From Streptomyces aureoverticillatus (GTDB lineage Bacteria > Actinomycetota > Actinomycetes > Streptomycetales > Streptomycetaceae), in the NCBI RefSeq assembly GCF_014649395.1, contig NZ_BMSY01000003.1:124001-188000 (forward strand): DNA of 64,000 nucleotides. The letters are read 5' to 3'. Made by a program: the position numbers and the translations under genes. The notes under the pieces were generated by a model. The model was not told the origin of the DNA, did no database searches, and was given only the letters and a program-made list of their open reading frames with translations. The stretch's first letter is position 1, and each line of letters starts with the position of its first letter. Below are positions 49,137-57,446 of the stretch, piece after piece.

Positions 49137-49726
49137 CTCTCCTGGCTGGCGGTAGCGAACCCGGGCGTGAAGCGCCGACCACCGTCAAGGATGCCCACCG
49201 GCTCGTACTTCGCCATGACCACCGCCCTGCGCTTGGCGGTCTCGCCCTTGCCGAACCAGTACCGCTCGTTCATCGGTCCCCACGCGGCCCGGTAGACCTG
49301 GTGGGTGTAGTCGCCGTGGTCCCACGCCCCAATGGCTTCGCGGTCAGTGGCATGGACGAACTTGATGCCGGTGCGGTCCTGGATGCGGGACAGCACCGTG
49401 AACTGTGCCGCAAGCGCGTGGATCATCTCGTCCACGGGGATGGCCACAGGGACCTCGGCGGCCTCCTCGTCGCCGTCCGTCATCTCGTACACGGCCGACT
49501 TGATCGCCATGGCGCGCATGGCCTCGGGGAACAGCGGCTCCGTGTCCGTCGCGATGTCGAACCCGTCCACGAGGGCGTACCCCATGAAGCTCGTCCAGTC
49601 CTCGTCGTACTTCGCGCATGCGGTGCGGAGACGGTCGTACTCCCGATCGGCCTCGACGATCATCAAGATCTCTCGCGCACGCCGGGCCACGATCTCCGGG
49701 GCGGGCCGTACTAGCGTTGTGGACAC
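49133..49726 (-). CDS. Module protein A, element copy (A2), unknown function
   Basis: A 197-residue paralogue of the prophage protein at 33351-33938. GTG 49726 is chosen because aaggagag precedes it and because it gives the same opening (STTLVRPAPEIVARRAREIL) as A1. By eye about 85% of residues agree along the whole length, much more than between B1 and B2. No known motif is seen. The upstream 160 bp contain a 12-bp stem CCCGTCCGGCTG/CAGCCGGACGGG (about 49767-49816), absent from the prophage copy. Confidence 0.8.
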   Translation of the reverse strand: MSTTLVRPAPEIVARRAREILMIVEADREYDRLRTACAKYDEDWTSFMGYALVDGFDIATDTEPLFPEAMRAMAIKSAVYEMTDGDEEAAEVPVAIPVDEMIHALAAQFTVLSRIQDRTGIKFVHATDREAIGAWDHGDYTHQVYRAAWGPMNERYWFGKGETAKRRAVVMAKYEPVGILDGGRRFTPGFATASQES

Positions 49727-49890
49727 TGCTGCACTCTCCTTCGGTGGTTGGGTGCATCGGTGGCCCGTCCGGCTGCCGACCGCCGTCACACGTACGACAG
49801 CCGGACGGGATCTACCGCCCTGTCAGGCGGCAGTCGTGCCCTCCTCGGCCGTGTGTGGCTGAGCCACAATTCATGCGGCCAGGGAGGAGT

Positions 49891-50004
49891 TCAGTGGGTC
49901 GGCATGGCGGCGACCACGCCGAGTACGAAGCCGATCGATCCCGAGATGGTGATGATCAGGAGGGCCCCGGCATAGCTCATCACTCGGGCCACTAAGCGGA
50001 TCAC
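49891..50004 (-). CDS. Tiny single-span membrane protein
   Basis: A 37-residue protein; GTG 50004 overlaps the stop of the upstream gene (GTGA on the minus strand). The sequence is one hydrophobic span, GALLIITISGSIGFVLGVVA, with a short basic N-terminus. It lies just before A2, the same place as the tiny membrane protein (33091) before A1. The function is unknown. Confidence 0.5.
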   Translation of the reverse strand: MIRLVARVMSYAGALLIITISGSIGFVLGVVAAMPTH

Positions 50005-50231
50005 AGCCGCTCGCCCCTGCTGCGCTCGTTGGCCGCACGGACCTTGCTGTGGAGTGCGCCGTTACGGCCCTCCTGCGTCTGAGCTGCCCGGTGCTGCGGG
50101 CACTGGCACGGCGGATACTTCATGGACCCTGCGGGCAGTTCGCACCCGTCAACTGCGTCGACCTTCAGCACATCACCCGTGCCCTGCTCTTTGGTCATTC
50201 GGGCAAGTTCTGCCCGCGCTTCGCTTCTCAT
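50001..50231 (-). CDS. Small Cys/His protein
   Basis: A 76-residue protein from ATG 50231. The centre reads CELPAGSMKYPPCQCPQHRA, three Cys and one His that may bind zinc; the ends are charged helices. The PAG-x-x-YPPC element resembles LPGPTYPPC in the prophage protein at 32891. It is divergent from the regulator at 50386, again as in the prophage. The function is unknown. Confidence 0.6.
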   Translation of the reverse strand: MRSEARAELARMTKEQGTGDVLKVDAVDGCELPAGSMKYPPCQCPQHRAAQTQEGRNGALHSKVRAANERSRGERL

Positions 50232-50341
50232 GACTCAGCCCCTCAGGGGAGATGTCTGCGGCGAGCGTTTCGCCGATCTTTCATGTGCTCTACGCAACCG
50301 CCTGACCACACACGGCGGTACCGTTGCAGCGACGTCGAGAC

Positions 50342-50358
50342 TTGAAAGCCTTGAAAGC
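50342..50358. promoter_or_regulatory. Two TTGAAAGC direct repeats before the regulator
   Basis: TTGAAAGC occurs at 50342-50349 and 50351-50358, 27 bp before the regulator start, in a 154-bp divergent gap. They may be part of the operator for this regulator. No clear promoter pair is seen. Confidence 0.3.
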
Positions 50359-50385
50359 ACGCAAGAGCGTGGGGGGTTGAGGGCC

Positions 50386-51733
50386 ATGGCGAAACGCGAA
50401 CCGAACGCAGCGCTCGGTCACCTGCTCGCCGAGAGCCGCTGGACGTATCGCCAGTTCGCACGGGCCGTGAACCGCATAGGTACCGAGACCGGCACACCCC
50501 TGCGCTACGACGAGTCGGCCGTGAGCCACTGGCTCGGTGGCACCATCCCCCGCGATGCCGTCCGGGCCTGCATCCTCGAAGCCTTCTCGCGTCGGCTCGG
50601 GCGTCCCGTCACGTATGCTGAGGCAGGTCTGCCCGTTCCCCTCGATCGTTCCGCCGGGTCCATGGATACCGTGGAGGGGCTGATCGACCTGGGGAGGCGA
50701 GACATGGATCCGTCCCGCCGCAGAGTCCTCGGTGCGGGTCTGTTCTCGGTGGCCCTGACGATCCCCGGATGGCCCGACGTGATCGGCCGCGCGGAGGCTG
50801 TGCAGTCTGGCCGTGCATCGCGCATCGCGCATCGGCATGAACGAAGTGGACATGGTCATCGCCATGACCGAACGGGTCTCGGAGTTGGACGACCAATTCG
50901 GCGGACGTCACGCGCGGCCCATGGCGGCCTCGTTCATGGTCAACACGGTCGCCTCGTATCTGCGCGCCGATGCACCGGAGGACGTGCGGCAAGCGATGCT
51001 GTCGGCCGCCTCGGACCTGCTGTATCTGACCGGCTACATGGCGGTCGACGAGGGCCTGCACGGTCTCGCCCAGCGCTACTACATCAAGGCGCTGGAACTG
51101 GCGGGCGCTGCTGAGGACCACCTGACGTACTGCACGACACTGCGCGGCATGAGCGTGCAAGCGGTCGACCTGCGGCACGGCGCCAAGGCCATGGAGCTGG
51201 CGGATGCCGCTGCCGCGGCCTCCCCGAAAGCCGGGCCTCGGATGCGGGCCTTCCTCGCCGGTCAGCAGGCGCACACGGCTGCCCAGACAGGCGACCGTAC
51301 GAGCGCACTGCGCTACATCCGTGAGGCGGAGGCGGCCATGGACCGCGCCGAATCGCGAGGCAAGGCATTCGGTTCATACGACCCCTCATCGCTCAACTAC
51401 CACATCAGCCAGGTGCGTTACGAACTCGGCGATGTGCCCGGAGCGGTCGAAGCCATGCAGCAGTGCGACAAGGTGCGCTTCAGCGTCTACCGGCGTGCGC
51501 GGGTACGGCACCGTGCCACGCTGGCTGAACGGCAGTTGGAAATGGGCCACCTGGAAGCGGCCTGCGCCACCTGGCACCAGGCGCTCGACGACTTCCCCAT
51601 GGTCCAATCCGGACGGGCGGACGACCGCATCAAGGCAATGTTCGGGCTCATCCGTCCTCATCGGAAGAATGCTGCGGCCCGCGATCTGTACGACCGCGCT
51701 CGGACGATCGCACCCCCCGCCTTGGTCAGTTGA
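50386..51733 (+). pseudogene. Streptomycete HTH/TPR-type regulator, frameshifted
   Basis: ATG 50386 starts MAKREPNAALGHLLAESRWT, an HTH domain (YDESAVSHWLGGTIPRDAVR) and the family stretch RRRVLGAGLFSVALTIPGWP. Near 50,815 the frame is lost; the rest continues in the +1 frame to 51733, with GMNEVDMVIAMTERVSELDD, DEGLHGLAQRYYIKALELAG and TPR-like helices. Removing one GCATCGC from a tandem 7-bp repeat restores a continuous protein of about 446 residues (SGRASRIGMNEV). The gene is therefore either broken or switchable by repeat number. Confidence 0.8.
50815..50835 (+). repeat. 7-bp tandem repeat causing the frameshift
   Basis: GCATCGC at 50815-50821 and 50822-50828, followed by GCATCGG at 50829-50835. 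One unit fewer gives the intact reading frame. This is a simple slipped-strand duplication. Confidence 0.85.
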
Positions 51734-51883
51734 TCTGCTTCCCCAAGCTCATGGATCGGCGCACCCGCCCACGCGGCCGGCCTACGCGGCTTTGGCCGGT
51801 GTCCTGTTCGGGTTGGGGTCGGGCATGGTCAGGGGGCCGTACGCTGGCCCGCAACTCGGGCAGGCTTCACCCCTGCCCGCAAT

Positions 51884-52579
51884 GTGCACGAGTGGCCCCT
51901 GTCCTTGCCCAACGCGGGCCCCGGCCCGAAGCTGGCCAAGCAACTCATCATTGCTGTCGGCGCTCAGGGTGTACGCGGCCGGCACCTGATGGCGTTCTTC
52001 GGATGCCTCTACTACGCGGCCAACCGCCCCGGTGAAGCGGCCAGCCTTTGCGAGACAGACTTCACCCTGCCCGAAGAGGGATGGGGCGAAGTCCTGCTGT
52101 CGTCCAGCACGCCGCGCGTGGCCTCGGGTTGGACGGACACCGGAGAGTCGTACGACTCACGCGGCCTGAAGAAGCGGGCCCGCAAGGCCACGCGCGCCGC
52201 ACCGATCCCGCCTGTCCTGGTTCGGCTGATCCGCGACCACATCAAGGAGTTCGGGACTGCGGAGGACGGCCGCCTGTTCCGGGCGGTGAAGGGCGGCCAT
52301 CTGCTGTCCAAGGAGTACGGGGAGGTCTGGAAGGCGTCCCGCAAAGCCGTGCTCTCCGAGTCCGAAGCGACCACGCCACTGGCCGATGTGCCCTACTCGC
52401 CCAGGCACGCGGGCGTCTCGCTATGGCTGGAGTCCGGCGTATCCCCCGCAGAGGTCGCCCGCCGCGCGGGCCACAGCATCGCTGTCCTCTTCCGCTTCTA
52501 CGCGAAGGCCATTCATCGCAGTCAGGAACGGTCGAACCGCCAGATTGAGCGGGCCCTGGAGGAAGCCGAGGAGGAGTAG
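51884..52579 (+). pseudogene. Tyrosine recombinase (integrase), C-terminal remnant
   Basis: A 231-residue stretch holds only the catalytic domain. The family's first catalytic Arg is in YYAANRPGEAASL. The second Arg and His are in YSPRHAGVSLWLESGVSPAE, the third motif is RAGHSIAVLF, and the nucleophile Tyr is in FRFYAKAIHR. Complete actinomycete integrases of this type have about 400-480 residues with an N-terminal arm-binding and SAM-like core-binding domain; these are missing, and 51734-51883 encodes nothing similar. It is not adjacent to attR. It is thus a 5'-truncated relic of the integrase that inserted the element. Confidence 0.8.
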
Positions 52580-53063
52580 GACCATCCTGCGTCGCCACGA
52601 CCACGAGGCGTCACTCTCACCCCACATCGGGGAAGGGTGGCGCCTCTTCGTGTTGGCCACGGCCCCGACGCTTCCTCCCGGCCCGGTCCACACTCGGTGC
52701 CCCCGGCTCTGCGCAGCCAGCGTCGACCGGCTCGCCTTCAACGCAGCCATCATCGGCGCCTGTCGGAGCCAGACCGAAGCGATCCAGGCACTTCCTGATG
52801 GCGGTCGGAGAAGGTGCGCCCAGACCACCACCCTGGCACGACGCTGGCTTGATCTTGTCCAGGCCATACGGCGAATTGGAATGTCCGCCGCGCCCCGCAC
52901 CCCCGCATACGGCGTGATCCGGAACTCTGGCTACGCTGCATCCCGGATTGAATTCGAGTCATTGTTCGGATTCCCGTTGCCCCGCTACCGTGCGTGCACG
53001 TTGAATCACACGTGCACCACACAACTACATCACCATCACAGGCAATAGGAAGAAGGACGCCAC
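52580..53063. other. Non-coding interval before the bacteriocin-like gene
   Basis: This 484-bp stretch has no ORF with convincing codon use on either strand. It holds GCCCGGTCCACACTCG at 52681-52696, a direct repeat of 54226-54241, and the promoter listed at 52962. It may be residue of deleted genes. Confidence 0.5.
52962..52991 (+). promoter_or_regulatory. Possible promoter of the bacteriocin-like gene
   Basis: TTGTTC (52962-52967), an 18-bp spacer and TACCGT (52986-52991) lie about 70 bp upstream of the start codon. The surrounding DNA is AT-richer than average. The prediction is by eye. Confidence 0.35.
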
Positions 53064-53462
53064 GTGAAGACCCTTGGCCGGACTCTTGCCATCGCTGCGG
53101 CCAGTGCCGCAACCGCCGCCGGTGTTCTCGCCGCCCCCGCAAACGCCCAGGAACCCCAGCCGCCTAAGGAACTGGGCTCCGTCAGCGAGTGGGGCATGGC
53201 AAAGATCACAATCGACGCGAAGTCAGCCCAAGGCACCCACCAAAAGGACGTTGGCGGCGGCACCTGGACCTACGGGTACAAGCTGACTAGCGGCGGGAAG
53301 AAGTGCTTCTCGTACTACTTCCACGGCTCCAAGTATCACAGTTCCACCGCGAAGATAGCCGACGGCAAAGACGTAGACGTTGAACAGCCGGGGCGTACCT
53401 CGAAGGCGAACCTTACAGCGGGCGCCGCCTACACCTGCTACACGTACTGGTCCAAGTCCTGA
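53064..53462 (+). CDS. Lactococcin 972-like secreted bacteriocin
   Basis: A 132-residue secreted protein from GTG 53064 after ggaagaagg. The signal peptide (about 1-28, ending APANA) precedes a mature chain with GGGTWTYGYKLTSGGKKCFS, YYFHGSKYHSSTAKIADGKD and a C-terminal TAGAAYTCYTYWSKS. The order W-x-Y-G, then S-x-Y-x-H-x-x-x-x-HSS, is the lactococcin 972 family pattern; that family blocks septum formation by binding lipid II. Two Cys residues could form a disulfide. The usual ABC transporter/permease immunity genes are not next to it; only the membrane protein at 53570 follows. Confidence 0.75.
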   Translation: MKTLGRTLAIAAASAATAAGVLAAPANAQEPQPPKELGSVSEWGMAKITIDAKSAQGTHQKDVGGGTWTYGYKLTSGGKKCFSYYFHGSKYHSSTAKIADGKDVDVEQPGRTSKANLTAGAAYTCYTYWSKS

Positions 53463-53569
53463 CCTGATCCCGCCTGGGAGCCAGTGGCCGCCATTGACCC
53501 CTGCCGGAACATGAACGTAGCTTCGCAAGGGTCTTTGGCCGCCTCGCTCGTGACACAGAGGGCTCTACC

Positions 53570-54202
53570 GTGATCTTCTCCCGTCTCCTTGCCTGGGCGG
53601 CAGTCTTGGCGGCCGGTGCTGTAACCGGCGCTCTGGGTCCGCAGCTTGAGGACAGCCCCATCACGTTCTTTCACGTCATGGCTCTTGTCCTGGCCGACGG
53701 CTGGGCCTGGATCGCTCTGGGCTTCGTCATCGGGCTGGCCCACACCCGCACGGCACAAGCCGCCGTGGCGGGTCCGGTTGCCCTCATCACCGCTGTCTGC
53801 GCTTACTACACCGTCCAGGCCGCCCACGGAGCGTTCAGTGAAGCGGTCAGCTTGGAAAGCTCATCAGCGGGCACCCGCACCGACTGGAACGGATTTGCCG
53901 CCACCACCCTGTTGTGGTGTCTTGTCGCTGCTATCGCCGGGGTACTGGCCGCACTCGCGGGCAACCAGGCACGCCAAAGTGGCCTGCCCGGCCTGCTGTT
54001 GCGCCTCGCCGTCCCGGCTATGGCCATCGTGGAAACTTCCCTGCGACTGGATCATGAGGCCCACGCGGCCGGACACGCCGCTGAGATGACCTGGACGGTG
54101 ACCCGTCTAGCAGCGGCCGCCGCTGTCGTAATCATCGGCCTCGCCTGGATACGGCACAGGAACTCCAAGAACGCCAACCCTCACCCGACGCTAACCCCGT
54201 AA
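53570..54202 (+). CDS. Multi-span membrane protein
   Basis: A 210-residue integral membrane protein from GTG 53570 with about five to six spans (for example LLAWAAVLAAGAVTGAL, DGWAWIALGFVIGLAHT, AVAGPVALITAVCAYYTVQA, TLLWCLVAAIAGVLAALAGN and LAAAAAVVIIGLAWI). The pattern resembles the small DUF6518-type proteins of Streptomyces. Because it directly follows the bacteriocin-like gene it may give self-protection, but this is inferred from position only. Confidence 0.65.
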   Translation: MIFSRLLAWAAVLAAGAVTGALGPQLEDSPITFFHVMALVLADGWAWIALGFVIGLAHTRTAQAAVAGPVALITAVCAYYTVQAAHGAFSEAVSLESSSAGTRTDWNGFAATTLLWCLVAAIAGVLAALAGNQARQSGLPGLLLRLAVPAMAIVETSLRLDHEAHAAGHAAEMTWTVTRLAAAAAVVIIGLAWIRHRNSKNANPHPTLTP

Positions 54203-54297
54203 CGGGGGCCTCCAGTTGCCTCGGGGCCCGGTCCACACTCGTCCCTCAACTCACTGGGTGTGACCTGCGAGTTGCCGCCTCAAGCACCCTGGAATCT

Positions 54298-54315
54298 GGT
54301 CCACGCCTGGTCCAC
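54298..54315. repeat. Arm-type repeat near the right end
   Basis: GGTCCACGCCTGGTCCAC matches the repeat at 47144-47161 with a single difference. A further GGTCCACACTC lies at 54230. It is probably an integrase arm-binding site on the right side of the element. Confidence 0.6.
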
Positions 54316-54371
54316 ACACACTGGTCAACAACGTGACAGACGCGGATCAAGGTGAGACAGCGATCAAGAAG

Positions 54372-54399
54372 GAGGGGCGCCCCTGAGACGGGGCGCCCC
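54372..54399. terminator. Terminator at the right end of the element
   Basis: AGGGGCGCCCC (54372-54382) and GGGGCGCCCCT (54389-54399) form an 11-bp perfect stem with a 6-base loop. It lies 29 bp from the tRNA 3' end and may also act on the tRNA transcript. Confidence 0.6.
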
Positions 54400-54427
54400 T
54401 TCTGACCAGCACATACGCTGACCTGCT

Positions 54428-54482
54428 GCGGTGGGTGTGGGATTTGAACCCACGGTGGCGTGAACCACGACGGTTTTCAAGA
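54428..54482 (-). repeat. Right attachment site (attR) within tRNA-Ser
   Basis: A 55-bp exact repeat of 47015-47069. It spans the tRNA from the anticodon loop to the discriminator base, so the tRNA at this end is complete. Confidence 0.92.
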
Positions 54483-54513
54483 CCGTTCCCTTAGGCCGCT
54501 CGGGCAACCCACC
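54429..54513 (-). tRNA. tRNA-Ser (anticodon UGA)
   Basis: An 85-nt class II tRNA on the minus strand. The acceptor stem is GGTGGGT/ACCCACC, the anticodon loop is CTTGAAA with anticodon TGA, there is a long variable arm (GTGGTTCACGCCAC) and the T arm is GTGGGTTCAAATCCCAC. CCA is not encoded. The 3' half is also the integration target of the element to its left. Confidence 0.95.
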
Positions 54514-54563
54514 CCGCGGCCGCGGCCGGTGTGCGGCGGCGGCGCGGGGTCAAGAGTAGCGGG

Positions 54564-56210
54564 TCAGCTGTCGCCCTTGCGTGCGCCCAGGACCACGTCG
54601 GTCGTGCGCTCCTTGCCGTCGCGTTCGTAGGTGATCTTGACGGTGTCGCCGGGCTTGTGGGTCCAGATCTGGCCGATCAGGGTCGGGCCGCTGTCGATGA
54701 CCATGTCGTCCAGCTTCTTGATGACGTCGCCGGACTTGAGGCCCGCCTTGTCCGCGGGGCCGCCCGGCTCCACCGCCGCGCCGGAGCCGCTGGCGCCGCG
54801 GTCGGAGATGGTCGCGCCGTCCGACGTGTCCGCCAGGGAGACCGACGCGCCGATCACCGGATACGTCGCCTCGCCCGTCTTGATCAGCTGCTGGCCGACG
54901 TTCTTCGCCTGGTTCACCGGGATCGCGAAGCCCAGGCCGATCGAGCCGGACTGGCCGCCGCCCCCGAGGCCGCCGCTGTCGGCGGGCTTGATGGCGGAGT
55001 TGATGCCGATGACCGCGCCGCGCGCGTCCAGGAGCGGGCCTCCGGAGTTGCCCGGGTTGATGGACGCGTCGGTCTGCAGCGCGCTCATGTACGAGCTCTT
55101 GCTGCCGCCGTCGCTGGAGGTCACCGGGCGGTTCTTGGCGCTGACGATGCCCGTCGTGACCGTGTTGGAGAGGCCGAAGGGCGCGCCGATGGCGATCGTG
55201 GAGTCCCCCACGGCCACCTTGTCGGAGTCGGCGAGCGGGATCGGCTTCAGGTTCGCCGGCTTGTCCTTGAGCTTGATGACGGCCACGTCATAGCCCTCGG
55301 CCCGGCCCACGACCTCGGCGTCGTACTTCTTGCCGTTCGAGAACGTCGCCGACAGCTTGCCGCCCTCCGCGGCGGACGCCACCACGTGGTTGTTGGTCAT
55401 GATGTGGCCCTGCTCGTCGTACACGAAGCCGGTGCCCGTGCCGCCCTCGCCGCTGCCGCTCTGGGCCTCGATGGTGACGACGCTCGGCAGCGCCTTGTTC
55501 GCGATGTCGGCCACCGAGCCGGGCTGGCGCTTGAGGTCGGCCGGGGCGTCCGACGCGGAGACCGTCGTCGAGTCCGTGCCGCTGTCCTCGGTGCGGTCCG
55601 CCGCCCAGAAGCCGAGGCCGCCGCCGAGGCCGCCCGCGACCAGCGCGGCGGCGAGCACGGCCGCGACCAGCCCGCCGCGCCGCCCGCCGGGCTTCGGCGC
55701 CGCGGGCTGCTCCGCCGTCCAGGACGCGCCCCAGCCGGACCCGGAGCCGCCGCCCTGCGCGTACGACGGCACGGCCGGCGGCGGGGGCGGGGGCCAGGCC
55801 CCGGCAGGCGCGTGCCCCGAAGCCGCGTGCCCGGAAGCGGCATGCCCCGAAGAGGCGTGCCCGGCGGCGGCCTGGCCTGCGGCAGTCTGGCCCGCGCCCA
55901 GGTGCGCGGCGGTGTGGGCGTACGGATCGGGGGCGCTCGGGGCGGGGGCAGGGGTGGCCGCCGGGGGTGCCGGGGCCTGCGCCGGTCCCGCGGACTGCTC
56001 CCCTCCGGCGGAAGCGGAAGCGGAGGCGGGGGTGGAGTCAGGGGCGGCGGGGGCGGACGGTCCAGCAGGCTCGGAAGGCCCCGCCGACGTCGGCGGCACC
56101 GGTGGCGTCGGCGCCGGCGCGTCGGGGGCGGAAGCAGCGGGAGTGTCCACCGGCACAGGAGGTGCGGACGGGGCCGGGGGTACCTCAGTGCCCTCGTTCT
56201 CGGTGCTCAC
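54564..56210 (-). CDS. HtrA/DegP-type membrane-anchored serine protease
   Basis: A 548-residue protein; GTG 56210 follows gaggagaagaagct. A long disordered Pro/Ala-rich cytosolic part (to about 175) with GHAASGHAASGHA repeats precedes one membrane span (GLVAAVLAAALVAGGLGGGL). The trypsin-like domain has the triad His (TNNHVV), Asp (GYDVAVIKLKD) and Ser (NPGNSGGPLL). A C-terminal PDZ domain (PADKAGLKSGDVIKKLDDMV) follows. It degrades or processes misfolded proteins outside the membrane. It is a chromosomal gene next to the tRNA. Confidence 0.93.
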   Translation of the reverse strand: MSTENEGTEVPPAPSAPPVPVDTPAASAPDAPAPTPPVPPTSAGPSEPAGPSAPAAPDSTPASASASAGGEQSAGPAQAPAPPAATPAPAPSAPDPYAHTAAHLGAGQTAAGQAAAGHASSGHAASGHAASGHAPAGAWPPPPPPAVPSYAQGGGSGSGWGASWTAEQPAAPKPGGRRGGLVAAVLAAALVAGGLGGGLGFWAADRTEDSGTDSTTVSASDAPADLKRQPGSVADIANKALPSVVTIEAQSGSGEGGTGTGFVYDEQGHIMTNNHVVASAAEGGKLSATFSNGKKYDAEVVGRAEGYDVAVIKLKDKPANLKPIPLADSDKVAVGDSTIAIGAPFGLSNTVTTGIVSAKNRPVTSSDGGSKSSYMSALQTDASINPGNSGGPLLDARGAVIGINSAIKPADSGGLGGGGQSGSIGLGFAIPVNQAKNVGQQLIKTGEATYPVIGASVSLADTSDGATISDRGASGSGAAVEPGGPADKAGLKSGDVIKKLDDMVIDSGPTLIGQIWTHKPGDTVKITYERDGKERTTDVVLGARKGDS

Positions 56211-56460
56211 AGCTTCTTCTCCTCGGTCCACGCTGTCGTACTCGGTCACGGCCTGAGAGCAGCAAACGATCAATTCGGTTCAGTTTTGTCTGTAGTCAGC
56301 TTTTCCCATGGGCTGTCAGGGCACCATAAGCCGATGCTGTGCGTTCACGGCGGGCGAAACCACCCCATTCGGAAGGCCCAGCCGGGCCGCACCGGGCGGT
56401 CCGGCCGGACGACGCCGACCGTCGCGTTCCGCGGCGGCCGGACGATGGCACGATGACGCG

Positions 56461-57306
56461 GTGACCCACGCACGACAGCACCACATCCAGGTCGTCGCCC
56501 ACCGCGGAGCCTCCGAGGACGCCCCGGAGCACACGCTGGCCGCGTACAAGAAGGCGGTCGAGGACGGCGCCGACGCCCTCGAATGCGACGTACGGCTCAC
56601 CGCGGACGGCCATCTCGTCTGTGTCCACGACCGCCGGGTGAACCGCACCTCCAACGGCCGCGGCGCCGTCTCCGCACTGGAACTCGCCGACCTGGCCGCC
56701 CTCGACTTCGGCTCCTGGAAGAACGGCGGCGAGGCACTCGCCGGGGGGATCGACGGCGAAGGACCCGACTGGGACGTGCGGCCCGATCCGGCGGACACCT
56801 CGGTGCTCACGCTGGAGCGGCTCCTGGAGCTCGTGGCCGAAAACAATGCCTCCGGACGGCACGTCCAGCTCGCCATCGAGACCAAGCACCCCACCCGCTG
56901 GGCGGGGCAGGTCGAGGACCGGCTGCTGCAGCTGCTCAAGCGCTTCGGCCTCGACGCGCCACCCGCCGAGGGCCCTTCGCCCATCCGGGTCATGAGCTTC
57001 TCGGCACGCTCGCTGCACCGCGTGCGGGCCGCGTCGCCGACCCTGCCGACCGTCTATCTGATGCAGTTCGTCTCGCCCCGCCACCGCGACGGCCGGCTCC
57101 CCCAGGGCGTGCGGATCGCGGGCCCGGGCATCCGGATCGTACGCAACCACCCCGGGTACGTCGCCAAGCTCAAGCGGGCCGGGCACCAGGTCCACGTGTG
57201 GACCGTGAACGAACCCGCGGACGTCGAGCTGTGCGCCCGCCTCGGCGTCGACGCGATCATCACCAACCGCCCGAAGCAGGTCCTGTCCCAACTGGGCCGG
57301 GACTGA
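56461..57306 (+). CDS. Glycerophosphodiester phosphodiesterase
   Basis: A 281-residue GDPD-family enzyme from GTG 56461. The catalytic pair is visible in VVAHRGASEDAPEHTLAAY (His14, Arg15, Glu) and VCVHDRRVNRTSNG (second His); the metal ligands are in ADALECDVRLTADGH. The C-terminal VHVWTVNEPADVELCARLGV and DAIITNRP complete the TIM barrel. It hydrolyses glycerophosphodiesters to glycerol-3-phosphate and an alcohol. No signal peptide is present, so it acts in the cytosol. Confidence 0.94.
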   Translation: MTHARQHHIQVVAHRGASEDAPEHTLAAYKKAVEDGADALECDVRLTADGHLVCVHDRRVNRTSNGRGAVSALELADLAALDFGSWKNGGEALAGGIDGEGPDWDVRPDPADTSVLTLERLLELVAENNASGRHVQLAIETKHPTRWAGQVEDRLLQLLKRFGLDAPPAEGPSPIRVMSFSARSLHRVRAASPTLPTVYLMQFVSPRHRDGRLPQGVRIAGPGIRIVRNHPGYVAKLKRAGHQVHVWTVNEPADVELCARLGVDAIITNRPKQVLSQLGRD

Positions 57307-57446
57307 CCGCCGTTACGGGGAGTGCACCGGCGCGTTCGGTCCGTATTCGATCGTGACGAGTGCGTCACCATCCCGGTGTTGGCCGGTTTCCGGTCCAGTC
57401 CATTGGGGCATCCACACCGTGGCGTGGGGCAAAGGAGGTCTCGGGG

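Larger units (their letters stand above)
47015..54482. mobile_element. Degenerate 7.4-kb integrative element in tRNA-Ser(UGA)
   Basis: The interval is bounded by a 55-bp direct repeat of the tRNA-Ser 3' half (47015-47069 and 54428-54482). Inside each end is an 18-bp arm-type repeat with two GGTCCAC units. Content from left to right: HEPN-like gene, two small plus-strand genes, B2/A2 pair, two tiny minus-strand genes, frameshifted regulator, integrase remnant, bacteriocin-like gene, membrane protein. The integrase lacks its N-terminal part, so the element is probably immobile. The GC content is visibly lower than in the chromosome around it. Confidence 0.88.

Noticed and set aside
51782..51985. 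Small minus-strand ORF with a CPSC motif between regulator and integrase remnant
   Set aside because: It overlaps the integrase frame, has no ribosome-binding site and no neighbour support; kept out as unsupported.
52421..52900. Minus-strand 159-codon ORF
   Set aside because: It mostly overlaps the integrase remnant and has no recognisable domain or start signal.
54570..56270. Long plus-strand frame opposite the HtrA protease gene
   Set aside because: Antisense shadow; the protease on the minus strand has a full catalytic triad and PDZ domain.
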